Shown piece after piece: positions 32,758 through 45,976 of a stretch of DNA of 45,976 nt. Source of the stretch: Didymodactylos carnosus. Lineage: Eukaryota; Rotifera; Eurotatoria; Philodinida; Philodinidae. Under the pieces are notes generated by a model that saw nothing but the letters and a program-made list of their open reading frames with translations, did no database searches and was not told the DNA's origin. Each line of letters opens with the position of its first letter. The first letter of the stretch is position 1. Both the position numbers and the translations under genes were made by a program. The stretch spans positions 1 through 45,976 of the forward strand of contig CAJNOQ010000583.1 of the NCBI GenBank assembly GCA_905250885.1, in the 5' to 3' direction.

Positions 32758-33452
32758 TATTTAAATCACTTAGTCCCAAAAGAGATAATAAGATGTATTC
32801 CTAAAAGAGATAATAGAACAAAAATGTGAAATTTTTGTAATCCCACAAGAGATAATAAATTTAACTAGTAATCAAGAACGAAAAAAAAAGTTTAAATTAT
32901 TGTGTTTTCAAAAGAGATAATACAGAATGAAAAAACAAACGAAACTTATGGGTATACATTTTATTCTCATGAAATCAAGCAGAATCATTAAGTACAGTGT
33001 ACAAAAGCGAATGAAATAGTGTACAAAAAGAGAAAGATGCACGTTATAATCGTGAACAAGAACTTTTTCAAAGCTTACCTTCAAAAAAATAGCAAAATCT
33101 GATATAATTCATGAAGAACAGCTTACTGAAACTAAACAACCATATGAAATAACAAAAGATATTGAAAGTTATAAACGTTCAATACGAAGAAAAGCTTACT
33201 GTTCTTTACATGAACATGAAAAAAAACAATGGTACTGATTCTGATTGATTTTGTGATGAGAATAAAATATATACACCATTCTCATTCTATATTATCTCTT
33301 TTGAAAACAATAATTTAAACTTCTTTTTTCGTTCTTGATTACTAGTTAAATTGATTATCTCTTTTGGGATTACAAAAATTTTACATTTTCGTTCTATTAT
33401 CTCTTTTAGGAAAAAAATTTATGATCTCTTTTGGCCCCTAGCCATTTAAATA
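32758..33452. mobile_element. Non-autonomous DNA element with 170-bp inverted repeats and 4+4 ordered AAAAGAGATAAT motifs
   Basis: The left arm 32758-32932 and right arm 33278-33452 are reverse complements with high identity and begin TATTTAAAT. Each arm holds four copies of the 12-bp motif AAAAGAGATAAT, mirrored in order. Left copies: 32778, 32803, 32845 (ACAAGAGATAAT) and 32910. Right copies (as ATTATCTCTTTT): 33291, 33354, 33396 and 33421 (ATGATCTCTTTT). The middle (about 33000-33237) holds a broken coding fragment: KEKDARYNREQELFQSLPS, then after a shift in an A run SDIIHEEQLTETKQPYEITK and RSIRRKAYCSLHEHEKKQWY with a stop, followed by AATAAA. TA dinucleotides flank TTTAAAT...ATTTAAA, so a TA target (Tc1/mariner type) is possible. 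Confidence 0.8.
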
Positions 33453-33845
33453 CAGTCTTAGCCTTCGCCTAAATGCTCCTTTGGCACATTGAGATATGGC
33501 AGATCGTGACAAGAGATTCCCCTCCATACATGTGCAGGGAAGAACAGAGTGTTTAGTTGCTTCGAAGCTTGTCTTAGGGATAGTCCACTGACACCGATTA
33601 TTCAGCCTATTCGACGTTCTGCTAGTTAAAGGTGTGATCACGTTAAATCTTGAAAGAGCACTTTTCATAATTTTATGAATTATTCTCATTACAAATTATT
33701 CTGGCTGCCACTTTTTGAAACAATATATAATACTTTTTCAAGAAAGATTCTGTAGGGAAACGCTTTTTTCCTTTCAAACAATATCTGGAACAAATTTTAT
33801 TGTTATATAGAAGCATTTAGAAATTAGCATTTAGCAAAGCTTCAA

Positions 33846-33891
33846 CACGCATATATGCGTGCCCCGGCGCCAAAGGGTTAATATAGACAGA
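33846..33891. repeat. Possible piggyBac-type transposon terminus
   Basis: Read on the minus strand, TTAA is followed by CCCTTTGGCGCCGGGGCA and a 16-bp palindrome CACGCATATATGCGTG (33846-33861). TTAA plus CCCTTT is the usual start of piggyBac-like elements. No matching second end is visible upstream, so this is a solo or decayed end. Confidence 0.45.
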
Positions 33892-34300
33892 AATTGACAA
33901 AACAAAATGGTGATTGAAAAACAAAACTTCGGTACCCGTGCGAGATTTTTACATTCTTTCTCGCACCGGTGCGCACCCACCATGCACAATCAGTGCCGAT
34001 AAAATATTTTTTTGTAGAGCAGGTTTGTCTGCATTTTTTTGCTAAAAACTTCCAGTAGTTTTGGATATCTCTATGGCATGTCAGCACGATTTAGAATGTG
34101 TGAACATTCGGACGAAAAACATTTCAAGAAATTAATATAATTTCGACTCGGTTCCAAACGGATTGCAATGCCACAGATTGATCAAGACTTAATGAATGAT
34201 TTGGTTTTTCAACTCTGCTCGTTTTGTAGTTCAATACTGGACAGCAGTTTGTTTTTGTTATAGTTTCTCTGATGTAGTAGATACCTGATTACCTGGTTAA

Positions 34301-34458
34301 CTTGCGGCCGGTTACTTTCCGTGAATTCGTCCAGCTGTGAATTGAAATCATATAACTGTCGCCACTTTTGACAATAGGATACTTCGCTCAAGTCTCGAGT
34401 GGTTCGCATGTCTGTCTTATGTTGCTCCATGACTGGTTTCATCGTTGTTAAATCACTG
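34301..34458 (-). other. Possible orphan coding exon or gene fragment
   Basis: On the minus strand, after a TTTGTTTTCAG acceptor, the sequence reads DLTTMKPVMEQHKTDMRTTR, DLSEVSYCQKWRQLYDFNSQ and LDEFTESNRPQVNQ up to a CAG|GTAATC donor. Its GC content and codon texture differ from the flanks. I found no neighbouring exon and recognise no family, so it may be chance or a relic. Confidence 0.25.
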
Positions 34459-36411
34459 AAAACAAAAGTATCGCGAACGTCTTTTTTATTCGTTGATCAC
34501 GACTTTTTCTACGACACTTATGGAACTGTGATCTCTTGGCATGAAGATCAATTTTGTCTAAAATTATACTTTCATTATCATCATTTGTTTCGACTTTCAA
34601 ATGACCACATATTTTGACGATACAGAATCACTAGAGAACTAGCAAATAAGGAAATATCTCTTTCCACATAAGATATCCCATGTGCAGACATTTTTTCGTC
34701 TTAGCGCGTCGATAGAAAAGAAAGAGACCAGAAAGATATCCATGTGCGAAAAGAGATATTCTCTAATATCATTGTCACAAACATTAAAATATCTCCTACA
34801 GTTGATGTAAGCTCATATTTAATTAATTACCACGCTCTTTCTCATCGGATTTGTTTGACTTTTGCCTTTACTCATTACAAGATCACCTCACTTAACTTCA
34901 GATACTCTGCTGGTCCAGACATGGGCGATTAGACAGATACGTCGGGCATTGGTTTGTAAGATTAGTCGTTCAACTACGCATGTTCACAGCACAAGCTCGC
35001 CTTACGACTCTCACAAATCGAGTAGTCCTGAGAGGCTAACCGCCTATTGTTACTATCGATCAAACATCGTGTGATGTTCGTGTCATGAGGAGGTTCGTGC
35101 CATTTCACGTTTAATGAGTACCAAAAATAAATGTGTTTTTGATGTAAAACGTATGGCCTCGAAAGATCCGTTAACAGGAAGAAAGAAAGACAAGAGAAGT
35201 TATCCTTTTGGAAGCTCCTGCGCCAACCGAGTCATGTGTATCCTTTATCTGCACAGTTCTGGAGACGATTTGTCCTTAGTTTAATGTCATTGCGGACGAT
35301 ATGTATTTGATTACAATGATCAAAACGTAGAAAAACAAAAAATATTTTGTACAGAAATCTATGGATGGTCCAAAACACTTTTCAAGAAAACGTTTCGGTT
35401 CAGAAAGATAGCTACGATATTCAATCTGATGATCATTCCAGAAAAAAGATTTAAGATTTTTCAAATCGCGGTATCCTGTCCAAAAACCCAGAATTTCTCT
35501 GCTGTTTCTAGGATATTTGAAAAAGGTATGGTTATGTTAATTCATCGATTTTCAAGACTTCTTTGATAGGAAAAAACAAAACTTTTAGCTTAAAGGTTTC
35601 CCATGATTCAAAAGATTTGATTCTATATAATTCAAACGTGAGATATTGTCCAGAACAAGTGCTCCTTAATTTTTAAGAATCCTGTTACACTTGGGAGATA
35701 ATGACCTCATGCTCGTAGAGCTTTCAACTCAAGACCCTTCAGGCAAGAATCTCTGAAACATATTTCGTTCGAAAGAGCTTATCAGAGTAAGTCTAATTCA
35801 CATTAAATACACTCTTCACACAAGTTTATTCTTAAAAATATAACTGATTGAAAGTAGTTTTAGTCATTACTCTTGCGTGCCTTTACAAAATCCGTTAAAG
35901 CTCGTCGAGGATAGGGTTCAGAGGTCTGAAAATCTTACCGTATGTCGCAGTTTTTATTCTGATTGTTACGCGAAAAGCACTTTTGATTTAGTGAAAGTGA
36001 TGCATCCACATTGTCTGACTCTCAGATATCTATTTTTAATCTTTCAAACGTCATGCTATTTTCCTTCGTTCAGAAAAATAAATTCGAAACACTTAATCAA
36101 AATATTACAATTGCAAAAAAAAAACAGCGAACATAGCAACAACAAAAACCACGAGTAAAGTACCTTTGTTTTTCTGTTACATACAGGTTTATATACAATT
36201 TCTATTAAAAAAATAGAAAGATATCAGATCAAAAGGTTTTGCTCAAAAATTCATCAGAGCATAAAATGACCAAAATTTTGTCAATTTGCTTACATAAAAA
36301 TGGATATCTGAACAATTTTGAACTACACTCGCACAAAGAGAGAGAGAAGAAAACAGTCCCTGAAAAGAATATCATCTAATAAAAAGATAACAAAAAAACA
36401 AATAATAACAT

Positions 36412-37182
36412 TCACGTAGTAAGAGGATGATTGTTCCAACGGATACGCGTTTGAAAAAACTGAATAAGTTGTTCCGGACAATACTTACTCGCAACATGCG
36501 ATGGTAACAATTCCATATTATCTTCAATTGGAGTATTAGGCATGTAATGAACAACATAGTTTAGTTTAGTTTCATTTCTGTTTACGCCTAATACAGCTTG
36601 AACCACATAACCTTGTTCGACACCATAACGGTGTTTAGTTGGACGGACATCTGAGGATAATTGTTCTTGTACCTCCTTTTCTGTTTTATTTACTTTTTTT
36701 AAGACACTTGTTGAAGGCTTTATTATTGTTCCGACCGTCGTTGATGATATTGATGTGCTCATATTTGAATTAGAGTACTCTTCAGCTTCATCGTCTATAA
36801 TTTTCGTCTTTTGCTTCTTTGCTGGACGTTTATGTGAGCGATGTTTTGATTTTCTTTTTACCGTTCGTTTCGTATAATTTTTCCGTCGTTCCTTTTCTGT
36901 TTCAAATTCAAACTGAGCGATTAGTTCTGGACAATTCAAATCTTCTGCTCTCACCCATTTATTTTCAGAATCATCATATCCCAACCATTTTAATAAATAT
37001 TCTAATTTGCCATTACGTCTTCGTTTATCAAGTATCTTTTCTACTTCATATTCACTACCTTCTGAATCGGAAAAATTCGAACCTAAATCTTCATTGATGC
37101 CACTATTATTTTTCTCATTATTTTTCTTTGTACCGTCATCATCTTTGTTGATGTGATCATCAAATGAATTTCTAGTAGACAT
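36412..37182 (-). CDS. HP1-family heterochromatin protein (chromodomain plus chromoshadow domain)
   Basis: 256 residues in a single coding exon. HP1 proteins bind histone H3 methylated at Lys9 and dimerise to compact chromatin in the nucleus. The N-terminal chromodomain (about residues 44-96) reads [34 protein letters not shown] and [12 protein letters not shown]. The aromatic cage Tyr45, Trp66 and Tyr69 is intact, and the conserved CPELI is present. A basic hinge follows (about 99-128, rich in Lys/Arg, likely nuclear localisation and nucleic-acid contact), then an acidic/Ser-Thr linker. The C-terminal chromoshadow domain is about 188-250 ([35 protein letters not shown]), with the Trp249 that binds PxVxL peptides. 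A TTTTTTGCAG acceptor (AG at 37201-37202) just before the ATG suggests a 5'-UTR intron. It is longer than human CBX1/3/5 (185-191) because of its N-terminal tail and linker. I cannot assign it to a particular CBX paralogue. Confidence 0.93.
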   Translation of the reverse strand: MSTRNSFDDHINKDDDGTKKNNEKNNSGINEDLGSNFSDSEGSEYEVEKILDKRRRNGKLEYLLKWLGYDDSENKWVRAEDLNCPELIAQFEFETEKERRKNYTKRTVKRKSKHRSHKRPAKKQKTKIIDDEAEEYSNSNMSTSISSTTVGTIIKPSTSVLKKVNKTEKEVQEQLSSDVRPTKHRYGVEQGYVVQAVLGVNRNETKLNYVVHYMPNTPIEDNMELLPSHVASKYCPEQLIQFFQTRIRWNNHPLTT

Positions 37183-43162
<5,980 letters not shown>

Positions 43163-45976
43163 TCTGATTCAGAAGAACGCATGAATTTTAGATGAATAAA
43201 AGAGACATTTTGTGTCTGTTGCTTGTGTGTGTGTGTGTTGATTGTTAATTTTCTCTCTTTTTACTGTCGAATAAATGCAGTTTTCGTGCGCCCACGGTTG
43301 TATGTATAGATTTTAGGGAATTTTCATTGGTTTTTTGTTTATGACTATTTATAGTGAAATCTTCTATTAAATAACTTTATCTTGTTTAAATTTGTCAGTG
43401 TTCTGTCACAGAAGTTGAAATAGAGAAATGAACAGAAATTGTTAATGATCCGATTTATGAAAAACTATAGAGTTTAAAGGAACAGTATATGTATAGTATA
43501 AAATGAACAGCTGAAGATCGTGGAGAGTGCGGGAATCCTTCAAAATATTTAACACATTTCATTCTATAAATCAAGACGATAGAGACCTTGGCCGTTTTGC
43601 TATGCAAAGCACATAGAGAGCGCATAGTAGAAAAAGAGTATGACATGAATTACGTTCCGATCCGGCGTCACAGTTACGTACTCCAGCCATTCTATATCGA
43701 AATAATATCTAAATGTCGTATCTGTTCTCGCAATCAAAACAATGTAAATAGATATAGGAATTTCAGTGACGTTGTAACTATTTTATCATACTTTCTCATT
43801 AGAAATCATGTATGTATAGGTATGCAGAGTTACATGACCCCCAAGCCGATTATACCAGCTTAGAATTTTCTTCTGCCTGTTTCTTTATTATTCACAACAC
43901 AGTATTTTCAAACAAAATATATTAGATAGACAGAAATAGTTATAGAAATAAATACATTCCAAATCACATATCACATATCCAAGAAAAAAGGTCGATTTCC
44001 TCCCGTTTTCGTAATTTCTACTCAGTTAGTTTAGGCTAAAGTCTGAAATACTGACGATTCGTATAAGAAATACAACAGGAAATTTTCCCCAAGGTGAATT
44101 AAATTTAAATGATTTCGTCACACTTTTCCATATGAACTATCTTGTACACGTTCGTTTAAACTACTTTTACTGTCGTAAGTCACGGGAAACTTTCATAAAA
44201 TTGATTGGCACTAATGATATTTGGAAAATGTTTACATTAGTGAAGAAGGAAGGATACCGCTGTGTAATGGTGACAAATCAGGCTCGTTGGTTTCAAGTAG
44301 TACGATATCTTTTCTGCATCAATAATTTCCGACAATGGTTACTTGTTCCTTTACTAGTTATCAGACTGCGGCGCTGATCAGAAGACCTCCTCGAATTAAA
44401 ACAAAACTTTCACTATCATTAACTCGTAGAACTCTATATAGATAAAAAAAATGAGAATAAATCCGATTATTACTTTGGGGAGGAGGAAAGAGAGAAAATA
44501 AAAATGCTCAATGAAGAAAAACTTGTTATTTTAATCGGTCTGTATGTGAAAACTTTAGACATGAAACTAATTTTTTTTCAAAAGTATAATCAAATTCGAA
44601 CACGCACAGAAGAAAGGCGTAAGAATGATTGAAAATGGTACTTTTGCTTGATTAAATTAGTGGATAACAAGGCAGAGAATGATAAATTGCACTCGTTAGA
44701 TAAAAGTTGTTGATTTTTTCACCTTTATTTTGCTATTTTCCGAATGACGCCTTTTCTCTTAGAATCAGATAAAATCAGTTATTTATAGGCACCGCAAATA
44801 GCAAGATCTGTGACCAATAGAATATTTTAATATTTTTCTCTAACCCTTTAAAAGGCATCTCTGAATAAGGATAATTTATATTATTCGATAAAATGATTTG
44901 AATTGAAATGAATTGAAACCTTCAGACAACACGGTATGATAGTGTTCTGTAGTCTGCTGGTAAGAAATCTACAAAAGATAATTTACAAAATCTTATTGGT
45001 TTTCGGAAGGGATTACTAGAACACCCTGGACTAAAACCATGGTGTTTGAATTTTTGATCGTATAATCAAGTTTATCTGACAAAATTACCCATATCCTGAA
45101 GTTTTCAATTCGTTCTGATGTATTTAGAATGAGTTATGAATCGTTTGACATTAGATGTCAACAGCTTTAAAAATCTAATTTTTGTAAAACGATGAACATA
45201 TTATTATATCTGCTCATTAGAACTTGTACATTGGAATAATTGATTAGTTTGTGGTTGGAAGTGTCATTTTCCTTTTGGCTTTTTTCATATACGATTGGCT
45301 CTGAAGTTAATCAAAATAAGCATACCCCGCTATTATACTTCTTTTGATAGCCACAGATCCTATAATGTTTCTCTTTTTATTATAGCCGTAAAGTCTTTCC
45401 ATTAAGATATGATTTTTATCAGAGAAAGGGTGGTTTACGCCTGCTATCATATTTGTCTGTCAGAAAAAAGTATATAACAGTTTCTTTCTAACACATAATT
45501 TTTTTCGTGAACACAGCATATAGCTAGCTACTGCTTTCAAGTGTTGAATTATTTTTACACATATTTTATTTTTCTCAAGTTCTTTAGGGATGTTAGTTCT
45601 TTAGAGATTTTAATAGTTAAAAGTTAAATAGTTGCTAAGTTTTTATAGTTTGTCCTAGATTCTTGCTTAGTGTTCAATGTCTATGGTTTTTGCTATAAAT
45701 TCAATGTCGTTTTACTCTTAAAAGCAAACTATTCTTCGTAAAACAGAATTTGTTCTTTGACGTTGTATATTAACAGCACATATGAGTGACAATAAAATTT
45801 TTTACGCTAACTAAATTAGAATGGCTCTTTTGTTTTCTCTTATTTAAAATGTTATTTATGAATAACCATCATAGGTCATAAACTTTGTATCTCAAATAAA
45901 AAAAGAAATCATGAAGAGAACATCATCACTATATATTTGATCAAAAAGAAAAATAAAATATGTGTAAAAATAATTC
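43163..45976. other. SEC23 3' flank and gene-poor sequence to the window end
   Basis: Beyond the poly(A) signals I see no supported gene. The frames 43588-43863 and 44132-44377 (+) have no family motif. No clear repeat, tRNA or transposon coding was recognised. Confidence 0.5.
43195..43275 (+). promoter_or_regulatory. Two candidate poly(A) signals of SEC23
   Basis: AATAAA occurs at 43195-43200 (33 bases after the stop) and at 43270-43275. A (GT)n run (about 43225-43239) lies between them, as expected for a downstream GU-rich element of the first. Confidence 0.55.

Larger units (their letters stand above)
33453..36411. other. Gene-poor, transposon ends and possible exon debris
   Basis: It holds a piggyBac-like terminus (33846-33891) and a possible minus-strand exon (about 34301-34458), both listed separately. 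Other frames (33438-33689, 34862-35074, 35877-36158) have no recognisable family. I see no gene with a convincing start and splice set. Confidence 0.5.

Noticed and set aside
36819..37097. Plus-strand frame opposite HP1
   Set aside because: Antisense shadow of the chromodomain and hinge coding sequence.

Overview
This is a eukaryotic nuclear window, AT-rich, with compact intron-bearing genes (most introns about 45-90 bp, GT...AG) separated by long gene-poor stretches full of transposon debris. The housekeeping proteins are clearly metazoan. Together with the very short introns and an apparently intronless bacterial-type enzyme gene, this suggests a small invertebrate, most plausibly a bdelloid rotifer. 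That identification is inference; nothing in the window proves it.

Layout, left to right: (1) 730-1640 (+), the last six exons of USP39, a tri-snRNP splicing factor; its 5' exons are not visible in the first 729 bases. (2) 3492-4044 (+), a three-exon gene for a 143-residue protein I do not recognise. (3) 5927-10555 (-), a complete nine-exon NCKAP1/Nap1, a WAVE-complex subunit. (4) 10.6-15.4 kb, repeats, including a decayed LINE reverse transcriptase fragment split by a 167-bp MITE with a perfect 10-bp target duplication. (5) 15374-15805 (-), a probably broken coding remnant that overlaps the first exon of (6). (6) 15739-17670 (+), an eight-exon ABHD4/ABHD5-type alpha/beta hydrolase whose nucleophile position is Gly. 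(7) 18495-19997 (-), a single-exon secreted serine beta-lactamase-fold protein with a golvesin-like C-terminal domain, a strong candidate for horizontal transfer from bacteria. (8) 20-30 kb, gene-poor, with one small secreted protein (23606-23977, -), several inverted repeats and an array of AAGTACTT palindromes. (9) 30.1-32.6 kb (-), a 5'-truncated, frameshifted non-LTR retrotransposon with an ATTC-repeat tail, followed by a 695-bp terminal-inverted-repeat element carrying four copies of a 12-bp motif in each arm. (10) 36412-37182 (-), an HP1-type chromodomain/chromoshadow protein. (11) 38897-43162 (+), a complete 17-exon SEC23 whose intron 7 holds a 648-bp foldback element. (12) 43.2-46 kb, no gene seen.

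The genes do not form a pathway. They are independent cellular functions: splicing, actin nucleation, lipid-droplet-type hydrolase regulation, heterochromatin and COPII budding. I see no clearly new multi-gene system. The most unusual items are the Gly-elbow ABHD5-like protein, the beta-lactamase/golvesin gene, and the set of non-autonomous inverted-repeat elements with ordered internal motifs.
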